Assembly (NCBI RefSeq): GCF_017254835.1
Contig: NZ_JAFKCW010000005.1
Location: 62,001-126,000 of the forward strand
Reading direction: 5' to 3'
DNA from: Algoriphagus aestuariicola
Lineage (GTDB): Bacteria; Bacteroidota; Bacteroidia; Cytophagales; Cyclobacteriaceae
Length of the DNA stretch: 64,000 nt
Shown: positions 25,721 to 34,443 of the stretch, piece by piece
Layout: the number at the start of each line of letters is the position of its first letter
Position numbering within the stretch: position 1 is the stretch's first letter
Notes under the pieces: generated by a model
The model's input: the letters and a program-made list of their open reading frames with translations, nothing else
Databases searched by the model: none
What the model was told of the DNA's origin: nothing
Program-made: the position numbers and the translations under genes

Positions 25721-28396
25721 ATGCCTTTTATCTACCGCTCCATTTTCTGCCTTGGGTTTTTCTTGGTTTCCTTTCATTCTTTTTCCCAAACCAGACCTCT
25801 CGTCGGTCAGGTGCTGGACAGCCTCAACCGTCCCATTCCCTACGCCAATGTGGTGGCTATCAACCAAAGCACCCAGAAGATCGGCGGCTTTGGGATCACC
25901 AATGAAGAGGGAAGGTTTAAAGTCACTCTGGTTCTCGGCTCCCAATACCTATTGCGAGTTTCCTTTGTCGGATATAGGCAATTTGAACGATTGGTTTCCG
26001 AATGGGATCCCGAAGTCCAGATGCAGGTCGTGCTGGAGCAAAGCGATACCGAGTTGGGTCTGGTGGAGGTCGTGTCCGAGATGCCCGTCACGATGAACGG
26101 AGACACACTTACTTACAAGACCGACGCTTTCACCACCGGCACCGAACGTAAGCTGGGTGATGTGCTGGAGAAGCTTCCAGGCTTTGAAGTCGATGATAAC
26201 GGCGAGGTCAAAGTCCAAGGCAAAAAGGTGGACAAAGTCATGGTCGACGGCAAGGCGTTTTTCGATGGAGACACCAAGCTTGCGACAAAAAATCTCCCCG
26301 CAAATGCTGTGGACAGAGTGCAGGTCTTGAAAAATTTTAACGAAATCGCACCTGTTCGGGGGCTGGACAACGACGAGACTTTGGCCTTGAACATCCAACT
26401 GAAGGATGGGAAAAAGAACATGGTCTTTGGCGACCTGACCGCCGGTGGAGGGCTGGAGGAGCGCTACCTTGGCCATGCCAATGTTTTTTATTATGCGCCA
26501 AAACTAAATCTGAACCTGATTGCGGGTTCAAACAACGTGGGCGAACAGACTTTTACACTCCAGGATTATTTCCGCTTTAGCGGCGGAATGGCTGGGTTGA
26601 GCTCCCGTACTGGTTCTCGGGTCAGCATCAGTTCGGATGATCTCGGTATTCCCATGGCTAGCCGCGACAACGCTGCCTCGCTGGAGACACATCTGGGCGC
26701 ACTGAACTTCAACTATACGCCGAGCAAGAAGTGGCGGCACTCGGGATTCGCGATCGGGTCGGCTTCGGACAACAAGCTGGGAAGCTCCTCCTATCGTACC
26801 TATTTGAACTCGGGGGAAAACAACGAGGAATTGCTCACGACCGCCAGTCAGGTCGAAAACAAGTCGGGCCTTTTCAAGTACGGTTTGACCTTCACGCCAA
26901 AGGAGGAAACTTACGTCAAGTACAGCTTTTTTGGGAAGATTTCCGATATCGCCAACAGCAATGTCCAGAACTCCAACTTCGGCCAAGTCGAGCAAAACTT
27001 GGCTACAAGACAGACTCGAACGCCCTACAGCTTGCAGCAAAAAATCGAATGGTACCACGCACCCAGCGAAAAACGGGTTTTTTCCATGGAAGCCAATTGG
27101 GAGAGAAAATTCCAGGATCCGCTCTATGACCTAACGACTAACCGCAAGCCCTTCGGTGATTTTCTTCCAGTCATGGACCAGGAAACCTATCGCTTCCTCC
27201 AAAATCAAGAAATCCATACCCAGACCATCGAGGGAGCCTTCAACTATTACCATATCCTCAATGCAACGAACCATCTGAACTGGTCCCTAGGCTACCAAAA
27301 TATCTCCCAAAGCCTTCTCGGAAGCATGAGGCAGGCGGAGGCGGCAGAAGGGTTTGAGACCTTTGCCAACGACAGTGAGTTTGATATACAGGATGTGTAC
27401 CTGGGAATGACCTACAAGACCAAGTGGAAAAAGGTCATCCTGAGCCCCTCACTTTACCTCCATCGCTATGCTTGGCAGGATGAGCAACAAGGGAGTGAAT
27501 TAGACTACGACAAAGTTCTCCTGCTACCAGGGATGTACGCGAAGTGGGCGATCAAATCCAACCGCTCTCTGACCTACCGCTTCCAGACCGAGGCCAACTT
27601 TATGGATATCCAGAATCTAGCGGCAGGCTATGTGTTGCAGGACTACAATGCCGTGTTCCAGGGCAATCGGTTTTTGGAAAATGGGCTCTACTACACCCAT
27701 TCCTTAAATTTCAATCACTTTGACATGTTCTCGGGATTCAACCTTTTTGGGGATCTAGTCTGGCAGCGAAAACAGAACGAGCTGATCACCAGCACGGAAT
27801 TCATGGGTATCAACCGCCTACTGACCGTGCTCAATATCGAGCCGACCAACGAGACGGTCAATGGCAATCTGCGTATAGACAAGCGCTTCAACCGCTTCAA
27901 GTTTGAACTGGGTGGACGCTGGAATGCCTTTGCGACCAATTTGGTTTTGGATGAAATGCCGAGCCGCAATGAGCAGTTTTCCCAAACCTACGACACGAAG
28001 CTGACCACGACGTTTTTTAAGGTTCTGGAGGTGGATTTAGGCTATGCGTTCACTGCCAACAACTACAGCTCGGGAGCGATCCGAAATACCTTCACTACCC
28101 ACAGCCCCAAGCTGGAGATCGACCTTGATATCTACAAGGGCCTTAAGCTAAATGCTGACTATACCTACAATACCTACCTAAACCAAGCCAGCGGGATTCG
28201 CAGCGACTTCGAATTTTTGAACGCCTTTCTAAGCTATCAAGGCAAGTCCAGCCCTTGGGAGGTCCGGCTTTCCGTATGGAATATCCTCGATACCCGCTCC
28301 ATTCGCCGGGATAGCTTCAGCGAAAACCTGATCAGCACATACGCCTATCTCGTGCAGCCGAGGTATGGGATCTTGTCCGTGAAGTTTGACTTGTAG
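25721..28396 (+). CDS. CarboxypepD_reg outer-membrane beta-barrel protein (TonB-receptor-like)
   Basis: 891 aa from the ATG at 25721, which starts the signal peptide (ends HSFSQ). Domains: carboxypeptidase-regulatory-like beta-sandwich (about 25-105, VGQVLDSLNRPIPYANVV), a plug-like region (about 125-235, DVLEKLPGFEVDDNGEVKV), then a long barrel to YGILSVKFDL. It lacks a clear TonB box and is of the OMP_b-brl_3 type that pairs with GLPGLI proteins. It would sit in the outer membrane; the cargo or role is unknown. It is probably co-transcribed with the GLPGLI gene and controlled by the adjacent two-component system. Confidence 0.85.
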   Translation: MPFIYRSIFCLGFFLVSFHSFSQTRPLVGQVLDSLNRPIPYANVVAINQSTQKIGGFGITNEEGRFKVTLVLGSQYLLRVSFVGYRQFERLVSEWDPEVQMQVVLEQSDTELGLVEVVSEMPVTMNGDTLTYKTDAFTTGTERKLGDVLEKLPGFEVDDNGEVKVQGKKVDKVMVDGKAFFDGDTKLATKNLPANAVDRVQVLKNFNEIAPVRGLDNDETLALNIQLKDGKKNMVFGDLTAGGGLEERYLGHANVFYYAPKLNLNLIAGSNNVGEQTFTLQDYFRFSGGMAGLSSRTGSRVSISSDDLGIPMASRDNAASLETHLGALNFNYTPSKKWRHSGFAIGSASDNKLGSSSYRTYLNSGENNEELLTTASQVENKSGLFKYGLTFTPKEETYVKYSFFGKISDIANSNVQNSNFGQVEQNLATRQTRTPYSLQQKIEWYHAPSEKRVFSMEANWERKFQDPLYDLTTNRKPFGDFLPVMDQETYRFLQNQEIHTQTIEGAFNYYHILNATNHLNWSLGYQNISQSLLGSMRQAEAAEGFETFANDSEFDIQDVYLGMTYKTKWKKVILSPSLYLHRYAWQDEQQGSELDYDKVLLLPGMYAKWAIKSNRSLTYRFQTEANFMDIQNLAAGYVLQDYNAVFQGNRFLENGLYYTHSLNFNHFDMFSGFNLFGDLVWQRKQNELITSTEFMGINRLLTVLNIEPTNETVNGNLRIDKRFNRFKFELGGRWNAFATNLVLDEMPSRNEQFSQTYDTKLTTTFFKVLEVDLGYAFTANNYSSGAIRNTFTTHSPKLEIDLDIYKGLKLNADYTYNTYLNQASGIRSDFEFLNAFLSYQGKSSPWEVRLSVWNILDTRSIRRDSFSENLISTYAYLVQPRYGILSVKFDL

Positions 28397-28632
28397 CTGA
28401 AGTCTGAGGTTTTGGCGATTTTCTGGTTTGCCGCATGACTAACTGAATAATAGCATTGGCCAATAATTCCTGACAGCGTCAAAAGCTAAATTCAACAGGT
28501 CATCTAGATTTGATTTTTGGACTTGGTTTGTACTTTGGCTAGTCCTTTTTTGGGGAAGAATGGGTACTACCAATGTTGGTTTTCTGATAGGATGGGGTCT
28601 AGTGCCCTGTCCTGTTTTCATTTCATGTTTTT

Positions 28633-29967
28633 ATGGCTTACAAAATCAAAATTTCACTGATCCTCGCCTTGGCGCTTATTGGAATTATTCCTTTTCAAAG
28701 CGAGGCCCAGATCCCTGACTCCATTCCCGGCAAGATGACATTGGCTGGTGAAAGGCCCGACCGCATCATCCTCCATCCGGGAGAAAACGGCGAGACTTCC
28801 GTCGCGGTCAACTGGCGGACTTCCTCGGCGATTGTGGAGTCGTACTTGGAGTTGGCATCAGCCACCCCGGGGCCGGAATTTGAGAAGCAGATCAAGCGAT
28901 TCGCCGCCAGCACTTCCAAATTTACCACCCAAAAGGAGGACGAACCTATTCTGAACTTCAACAACCACGCTGTCAAAGTCGAACAATTGACTCCGGGAGC
29001 GGTGTATATGTACAGGGTTGGCAGGCCAGGACTCTGGAGTGAATGGTTCCAGTTTTCAATGCCCGACACCCAAGGAGAGTTTTCAATTCTTTATTTCGGA
29101 GATGCACAAAACAACATCCTTTCACTCTGGAGTAGGGTCTTTCGCGAAGCGCATCTCAAAGCCGGAAGAACCAACGTCATGCTACATGCTGGCGACCTGA
29201 TCAACCGACACAATTCGGACTTGGAGTGGGGTGAGTGGTTCAAGGCAGGCGCATTTTTACATGCTTCGATCCCGACGGTAATGACACCCGGCAACCACGA
29301 GTTTCGTGATGTCAAGATCACCGAGCATTGGAGAGCCCAGTTCAACCTGCCGTCCAATGGCCCGGCAGGCGTAGCCGAACTGGAAGAAACCGCCTACGAG
29401 ATCAACTATACCGACGTGAAGCTGATCTCTCTGGACACCGAGCAGATCGACGAATCCAATGAGATGCTGGAAATCCAGAAGGCTTGGTTACGCAAGATTT
29501 TGACGGAGAATCCCAAGAAATGGACCTTTGTCTTCATCCACTACCCGGTCTATGCCACCAAAGCGGAGCGTACGAATGATAAGTTGTTGGGGGATTTTAG
29601 GCCGATCTTTGAGGAGTTTGGAGTAGATATGGTGCTGCAGGGGCACGACCACGCCTATGCCCGAGGCCAAGCCAAAACCATTGCGGGCTCAGACGGATTG
29701 GACTACCAAAAGGGCCCAGTCTATGTGGTTTCCGTCGCTGGCCCAAAGATGTATGACGTAAAGGAGCAGGACTGGATGGTGAGGAAGGCTTTTGGTACGC
29801 AGCTTTTCCAGACGATCCGAATCAACGGTAACCAACTCGAGTACGACTCCTATATGGCCAATGGAGAGCTGTATGACTCTTTTGTCATGACCAAGAAAAA
29901 AGGGGGCAACAAGATCGTCAACAGAATCCCATCCACACCTGAGCGTGACGGGTCAAGAGAGCAATGA
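28633..29967 (+). CDS. Secreted purple acid phosphatase-like metallophosphoesterase
   Basis: 444 aa with a signal peptide (ending QSEAQ). An N-terminal fibronectin-like domain (about 35-145, DRIILHPGENGETSVAVNW) precedes the phosphoesterase domain with the dinuclear-metal motifs FGDAQ, HAGDLINRH, GNHEF, IHYPVY and GHDHAYAR. The family hydrolyses phosphate mono- or diesters in the periplasm or outside. The glycerophosphodiesterase encoded next suggests a joint role in phosphate scavenging. The 236-bp gap before it shows nothing recognisable. Confidence 0.88.
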   Translation: MAYKIKISLILALALIGIIPFQSEAQIPDSIPGKMTLAGERPDRIILHPGENGETSVAVNWRTSSAIVESYLELASATPGPEFEKQIKRFAASTSKFTTQKEDEPILNFNNHAVKVEQLTPGAVYMYRVGRPGLWSEWFQFSMPDTQGEFSILYFGDAQNNILSLWSRVFREAHLKAGRTNVMLHAGDLINRHNSDLEWGEWFKAGAFLHASIPTVMTPGNHEFRDVKITEHWRAQFNLPSNGPAGVAELEETAYEINYTDVKLISLDTEQIDESNEMLEIQKAWLRKILTENPKKWTFVFIHYPVYATKAERTNDKLLGDFRPIFEEFGVDMVLQGHDHAYARGQAKTIAGSDGLDYQKGPVYVVSVAGPKMYDVKEQDWMVRKAFGTQLFQTIRINGNQLEYDSYMANGELYDSFVMTKKKGGNKIVNRIPSTPERDGSREQ

Positions 29968-30161
29968 TTTATCTGGAAATGAATGTAAGGAATGGTGTCA
30001 GCAGCGAGCTAGCTGGTCATTTCTGGGCTGGAAGACCGATGCTTCGGCCTCGCGCAGCACAGGCGGCGGGAGACCGAAGGGGTGTCAAACCATTGTCCCG
30101 AGTACATTTGAATAGCGTATGGAGACAACCTGCAAAGAAGCGGCATAACAATTTTAAGGAA

Positions 30162-31001
30162 GTGAAATCACGTATTTCCCTGATTGCTTTTTTCCTGCTG
30201 CTGTCCGTAGGCGCAAAAGCCCAGCTGAGCCAAATCAAAGTCCGGATGGATCATCCTGACAGCCTAGTCATTGCTTCGCACCGTGCCGCTCATGAGGTCT
30301 ATCCTGAAAACAGCCTAAAGTCCATCCAGGAGGCGATACGTCTTGGAGTCGATATCATCGAGATTGACGTGCGGGTTAGCGCAGACGGAGTTCCTTTTTT
30401 GCTCCATGACGCAACGGTCAATCGAACTGCCGTGTTCGCGCGGGGACCTTTGGAGACCATGACCTCGGAACAAATCCGTAAGGTGAAACTGAAAAATACA
30501 GACGGAAGCGAGTCGGATCAGTTTATTCCTACGCTCAAGGAAGCCTTGGAGCTAGCCAAGGGCAAAGTCTATGTGGATCTGGATCTGAAAACAGAGAAAG
30601 TTCAATATCTCGTCCCGATCGTGAAGGAATTGGCGATGGAAGACCAAGTGTTTTTCTTTGATTCGGACTGGGAAGTGCTGGACGAGGTAAGACGGCTGCT
30701 ACCGGAGGCGCAACTCATGCCTAGGGCTTATTCTTTGGATGATGTGCTTAAGGCGGAAAAGAAGTTCCAGCCTTCGATGATCCATATCGATCCCAGTTTT
30801 TATAATGGCAAGACCATGAAATCCTGCCAAAAATTTGGGATGAAGGCCTGGATCAATTCCTTGGGGGATTCCGACCGCAGGCTTTCCGCCAATCCAGATC
30901 AGAAGTTTGCTGCGGAACTGGTTGATCCGGGAGCCAGGATGGTTCAGACCGATCTGGTGCCTTTTTGGGTGGAGTACCGTGGGACAGTAAATGGTCAGTG
31001 A
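30162..31001 (+). CDS. Secreted glycerophosphodiester phosphodiesterase
   Basis: 279 aa from a GTG at 30162, preceded by taagga and starting a signal peptide (VKSRISLIAFFLLLSVGAKAQ). The open frame extends back to 29964 but that part is low-complexity and without a signal. The GDPD core is present: ASHRAAHEVYPENSL, GVDIIEIDVRVSADG, LLHDATVNRT. The enzyme releases glycerol-3-phosphate from glycerophosphodiesters. The preceding 160 bp contain a GC-rich imperfect hairpin (cttcggcctcgc / gggagaccgaag), perhaps a dispersed repeat. Confidence 0.85.
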   Translation: MKSRISLIAFFLLLSVGAKAQLSQIKVRMDHPDSLVIASHRAAHEVYPENSLKSIQEAIRLGVDIIEIDVRVSADGVPFLLHDATVNRTAVFARGPLETMTSEQIRKVKLKNTDGSESDQFIPTLKEALELAKGKVYVDLDLKTEKVQYLVPIVKELAMEDQVFFFDSDWEVLDEVRRLLPEAQLMPRAYSLDDVLKAEKKFQPSMIHIDPSFYNGKTMKSCQKFGMKAWINSLGDSDRRLSANPDQKFAAELVDPGARMVQTDLVPFWVEYRGTVNGQ

Positions 31002-31020
31002 TGGCTTACAGGAAGAAATA

Positions 31021-31195
31021 ATTTAACCACAAAGAGCACGAAGAAAAACTTACCACAGCGCTTCATAGAGGGGTAGGCTTTTGAAGTTCTTGATTGAGTT
31101 TTTGAACAAGACTGTAAAAGCCAGTTTTTCTGCTCAAAAAATCTCTGCGAAAACTTGGCGACCTTTGCGCCTCCGCGGTAGAAAATAATTTTAGT
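31021..31195. repeat. Dispersed intergenic repeat remnant (cacaaagagcacgaag ... tttgcgcctccgcggt)
   Basis: The gap 31002-31263 holds two short phrases, accacaaagagcacgaag at the left and ctctgcg...cttggcgacctttgcgcc at the right. Such phrases recur between genes in many bacterial genomes. Here they bracket about 120 bases without a gene. Membership of a repeat family is from recall of such phrases, not from a second copy in this window. Confidence 0.4.
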
Positions 31196-31263
31196 GAATT
31201 TGGGCATCAAAACTAGAAGGGATTGAGCCCAGCTTTTTGAGAAGCAGGAAAAGCCATAATAGA

Positions 31264-31300
31264 AAAAACCTGCCGAAAATGAATTCCGGCAGGTTTTTTG
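31264..31300 (-). terminator. Bidirectional intrinsic terminator
   Basis: aaaaaacctgccg and cggcaggtttttt form a strong stem with an A tract on one side and a T tract on the other. It lies between the convergent phosphodiesterase and yceI-type genes and could serve both. Confidence 0.8.
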
Positions 31301-31321
31301 GATTCTGATTTTAAGATTTGC

Positions 31322-31909
31322 TTAGATCGTCGCGACTAGCTTCACTTCCAGCTTGACCTCGTCGTAGATGGCTTTGTCGGCCAAGTTTTCGAAGAAGTTG
31401 GAGGATCTGTACTTGATGTCAAATTTGGTGCGGTCAAAAGTGATCTCGCCAGCGGCGGTCAGCTGATTGCCGGATACGGACACTTTCGCAGGAAAGGAGA
31501 TGGGCTGGGTGATGCCCTTGATAGTGAGATCACCTGAGATGGTGTAGTCGGTGCCGTTTGATGTTTTCGCTTCTTTGATTTGGAAGGTGGAGGTGTTGAA
31601 TTTTTCCACGGAGAAGAAATCGTCCGACTTCAGGTGGTTGGTAAGGTTGCCTTTGGACTTGGGGTCGGTGAGGTCTTCCACGGTCAGGTTGACCATGTCC
31701 ATTTCAAAGGAGCCACCGGTGATTTTGCCACTGGCCACGTCGAGCTGGGCATCGGACATGGGTACGAAGCCCCAGTGTTTGCCGGTAACTTTTTCAGCCA
31801 TCCATTTGACGCTGCTTTCGGTTTTGTTGACTGTCGCTGGTGCAAGAGGCTCAGTAGTAGCGGCGAAAAAAGTGCCGACTGCGAGGATTAGAGTGGTAAT
31901 CAATTTCAT
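31322..31909 (-). CDS. YceI family lipid-binding-like protein
   Basis: 195 aa with a signal peptide (MKLITTLILAVGTFFAAT). The YceI lipocalin-like fold is recognisable from NKTESSVKWMAEKVTG, GKITGGSFEMDMVNLTVEDL and GDLTIKGITQPISFPAKV. Members bind isoprenoid lipids in the periplasm. It appears monocistronic. Its family role in this organism is not further defined. Confidence 0.88.
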   Translation of the reverse strand: MKLITTLILAVGTFFAATTEPLAPATVNKTESSVKWMAEKVTGKHWGFVPMSDAQLDVASGKITGGSFEMDMVNLTVEDLTDPKSKGNLTNHLKSDDFFSVEKFNTSTFQIKEAKTSNGTDYTISGDLTIKGITQPISFPAKVSVSGNQLTAAGEITFDRTKFDIKYRSSNFFENLADKAIYDEVKLEVKLVATI

Positions 31910-32235
31910 GTTTAAATGGGTTTGGTTTGATTGTTACTGGAATGAGTTTGTCTTTGATTTCGTGTAGGACAGAAAGTTTAACGCAAGTATCCCTGAAGGT
32001 TGCCGAATTTTGATCGGTGGCGAATTTCCTGTTTAAGGAGAGGATTAGCCGTCTGACCTGTATTTTTTGCTTGCTTCGGGAAAGCGTCTGGCGGTCAGAG
32101 AACAGACAAAACATCGCTGTTTTTTTGGTGGGAAGTACTAATATGAGTTGCCTTATTAGTAAAACTTGACAGCTGGGATCTTAGGATTTGACTGAACTTA
32201 GAGATGTTTTTTTTATAATTCTAACCCATTGTCCA
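31910..32235. other. Intergenic region between divergent yceI-type and outer-membrane genes
   Basis: No gene is seen in these 326 bases. A perfect 8-bp inverted repeat, tactaata (32136-32143) / tattagta (32154-32161), lies about 75 bp before the next start codon and could be an operator or 5' UTR hairpin. A second loose pair, tctgacc / ggtcaga, lies near 32053-32098. Confidence 0.5.
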
Positions 32236-33009
32236 ATGAAGACACTACTTAATGTGCTCGTCCTTTTGTATGTGGGAACCCGCTTAACGGCCTGCGGTCC
32301 GGTTTTGTATTCCAACGTGGGGCAGAACGTGCCCCTCCTCCAGGAGAAGGGTGATCTTGGTGGCCAGATTGCCTATTCGGGAAGCTATGGCGCATGGGAT
32401 GCTGAGGGCATCGGCATTCAAGGAGCCTATGCGCTTACGGAAAAGGTTGGGATTATCTCCAGCTTTTATTCATTGAACGAGGTCAATGATCCCAATAATG
32501 AATGGGAAGGTAACGGCTCCTATTTTGAAGTGGGCTCGGGCCTTTTTGGAGGGAATCCGCAAAAAAAACTGATGTACGAAGGCTATATTGGTTTGGGGAT
32601 CGGTTCGATAAAAAACCAATCCTTGGTGACTAGCGGAGAATATATCAACGTGAAGTATCTCAAACCCTTTATTCAGCCTAGCGTCGGATTTGCGACCAAG
32701 TATTTTGACTTGGCGCTGACTCCAAGAATAGCCTACCTGAATTATACTTCGCGAAACGACTACTGGTTTGACCCTAATAGTGCCCTAAATACTCCCGGTG
32801 ATTTTTTCGACCAAAACGGCAGCAGGTTGCTTTTTGAACCGGGGATATTGCTAAGGGGTGGGTTTCCTGGAGCCAAATTGGAACTCCAGTACAACTTCTC
32901 CTCCATCAAAGAGAAGTCGGAAAACTATTTCGTCAACAACGAAGTTTATATTTCCATTGGAATTCGGTTTTTGATCGCTGAGCGGACTAAAGGGAAGGAA
33001 AAGAAGTGA
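32236..33009 (+). CDS. Predicted outer-membrane beta-barrel lipoprotein
   Basis: 257 aa from the ATG at 32236. The leader ends at RLTACGP, giving a plausible lipobox cysteine at about residue 19. The mature chain has repeating amphipathic strands (LGGQIAYSGSYGAWD, GIGIQGAYALTEKVGIISSFY) and ends with an IGIRFL strand, as small barrels do. No specific family is recognised. Its stop codon is one base from the stop of the convergent DUF1501 gene, leaving no room for a separate terminator. Confidence 0.72.
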   Translation: MKTLLNVLVLLYVGTRLTACGPVLYSNVGQNVPLLQEKGDLGGQIAYSGSYGAWDAEGIGIQGAYALTEKVGIISSFYSLNEVNDPNNEWEGNGSYFEVGSGLFGGNPQKKLMYEGYIGLGIGSIKNQSLVTSGEYINVKYLKPFIQPSVGFATKYFDLALTPRIAYLNYTSRNDYWFDPNSALNTPGDFFDQNGSRLLFEPGILLRGGFPGAKLELQYNFSSIKEKSENYFVNNEVYISIGIRFLIAERTKGKEKK

Positions 33010-33010
33010 T

Positions 33011-34441
33011 TTAGCCTTTCGCCAATAGATCAAGTTCTGCCTTTCCATGCCCATCCGGAGTGGTGTAGAAGGGACGCTGTTCGATCTCGTAGTTTTTGTC
33101 AGCAGGAATTCCCAGTGCATGATAGACCGTCTGGTGTATGTTGTCGATCTTAATCGGGTTTTCGATGGTCTTGCAGGGACGCTCGTCGGCAGTTTTTCCA
33201 AAGACGTGCCCACGTTTGATCCCGCCACCAAAGAGCAGCATGGAGCAGCCGTCGGTGAAATGGCGGTGCATGCCATAGTTTTTCATATCGTCGATGATAT
33301 CCGGCACTTCGACCTGATCCAGTACTTTGAGATCCGGGCGGCCTTCGGTCAGCATATCCCTGCTAAATTCGCTGGCTAAGATGACCAGCGTCCGATCCAG
33401 TTTCCCGCTTTGATCCAGATCTCGAATCAATTGCGCGACGGGAGCATCGATCATCTTTTTCATGTCCTTGAGGCGGGTGTGGCCGTTGTCATGCGTATCC
33501 CAGCCAAAAAAGGGCTCATACTCTGTCGTCACAGTGATGTAGCGGGCGCCCTGATCGACCAGTCTTTTAGCCAAAAGACAGCCTAGCCCAAACTTCCCGG
33601 TGTTGTATTTATCGTAGCTTTCCTGCGGTTCTTGACTGAGGTCAAAAGCTTTCGCTTCAGGGGAGTTGAGCAACATGTAGGCTTGCTCCATGGAGCGTTT
33701 GAGGGATTCCTTTTGATAGTCGGAACCAAATTCTCCCATAGGCCCAGCGGAAATCAAGTCTTGGTAGAGTTGATTTCTAGCTTCAAAACGCTTCGAGTCC
33801 ATCCCTACCGGCGGCCTGACGGCTTCCAATCCCGCCGATGGGTCAGGAATCAGGAACGGCCCATATTCCGACCCTAGGAACCCCGCGCTGTGGAAGGCTT
33901 TTAGTTCCTCGCCCTCGCCAACCGTAAATCGTTGTCCAATGTTGATGAATGGCGGAATGACCGGGTTCAATGCCCCTTTTTCTTTCGCTATCCAACTTCC
34001 GAGGTGCGGTACTACGACTGACTGAGGCGGCTCGTAGCAGGTATGAAAGTGGTATTGGTGGCGGGTATGGAGGATATGGCCCAAGTCGGCCGCGACGTAG
34101 GATCGAATCAAGGTACCCTTGTCCATCACCGAGGCGATGTTTTCCAGCCCTTCGGAAAACTGGATTCCGTCCAGTGCCGTGGGGATGGATGGGAAGGTGC
34201 TGAGCACCTCTTTGGATTCCATTCCCTTACGGAAAGGCGTATATCTCTTCGGATCAAAAGTCTCCGTATGCGCCATGCCTCCCGCCATGAAAAGCAGGAT
34301 CACCGAATCTGCAGTAGAGGGCATCCCTCCCGATCCGCAAGACGACAACAGACCGGCCAATGGAGCGCTCATGCCCATGGTGGCTAGGGCGGCTGCGCTG
34401 GTTTTTTTTAGAAAATCCCGTCGGCTCAGTAGGTATTTCAT
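33011..34441 (-). CDS. DUF1501 (alkaline-phosphatase-like) protein with twin-arginine leader
   Basis: 476 aa. A Tat-type leader (SRRDFLKKTSAAALATMG) ends in LLSSC, a possible lipobox. The DUF1501 signature is clear: ADSVILLFMAGGMAHTETFDPK, ITVTTEYEPFFGWDTHDNGH, TLVILASEFSRD. The fold is related to sulfatases and alkaline phosphatases, but the substrate is unknown. It is encoded 2 bp after the DUF1549/DUF1553 cytochrome gene, a pair best known in Planctomycetes and also common in Cytophagales, so the two products probably act together in the periplasm. Confidence 0.88.
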   Translation of the reverse strand: MKYLLSRRDFLKKTSAAALATMGMSAPLAGLLSSCGSGGMPSTADSVILLFMAGGMAHTETFDPKRYTPFRKGMESKEVLSTFPSIPTALDGIQFSEGLENIASVMDKGTLIRSYVAADLGHILHTRHQYHFHTCYEPPQSVVVPHLGSWIAKEKGALNPVIPPFINIGQRFTVGEGEELKAFHSAGFLGSEYGPFLIPDPSAGLEAVRPPVGMDSKRFEARNQLYQDLISAGPMGEFGSDYQKESLKRSMEQAYMLLNSPEAKAFDLSQEPQESYDKYNTGKFGLGCLLAKRLVDQGARYITVTTEYEPFFGWDTHDNGHTRLKDMKKMIDAPVAQLIRDLDQSGKLDRTLVILASEFSRDMLTEGRPDLKVLDQVEVPDIIDDMKNYGMHRHFTDGCSMLLFGGGIKRGHVFGKTADERPCKTIENPIKIDNIHQTVYHALGIPADKNYEIEQRPFYTTPDGHGKAELDLLAKG

Positions 34442-34443
34442 TG

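Noticed and set aside
28439-28621. Small minus-strand open frame in the 236-bp gap before the phosphatase gene
   Set aside because: No signal, family or conserved context; composition looks non-coding.
30995-31210. 71-codon minus-strand frame after the phosphodiesterase gene
   Set aside because: It coincides with the dispersed-repeat phrases and codes for no recognisable protein.
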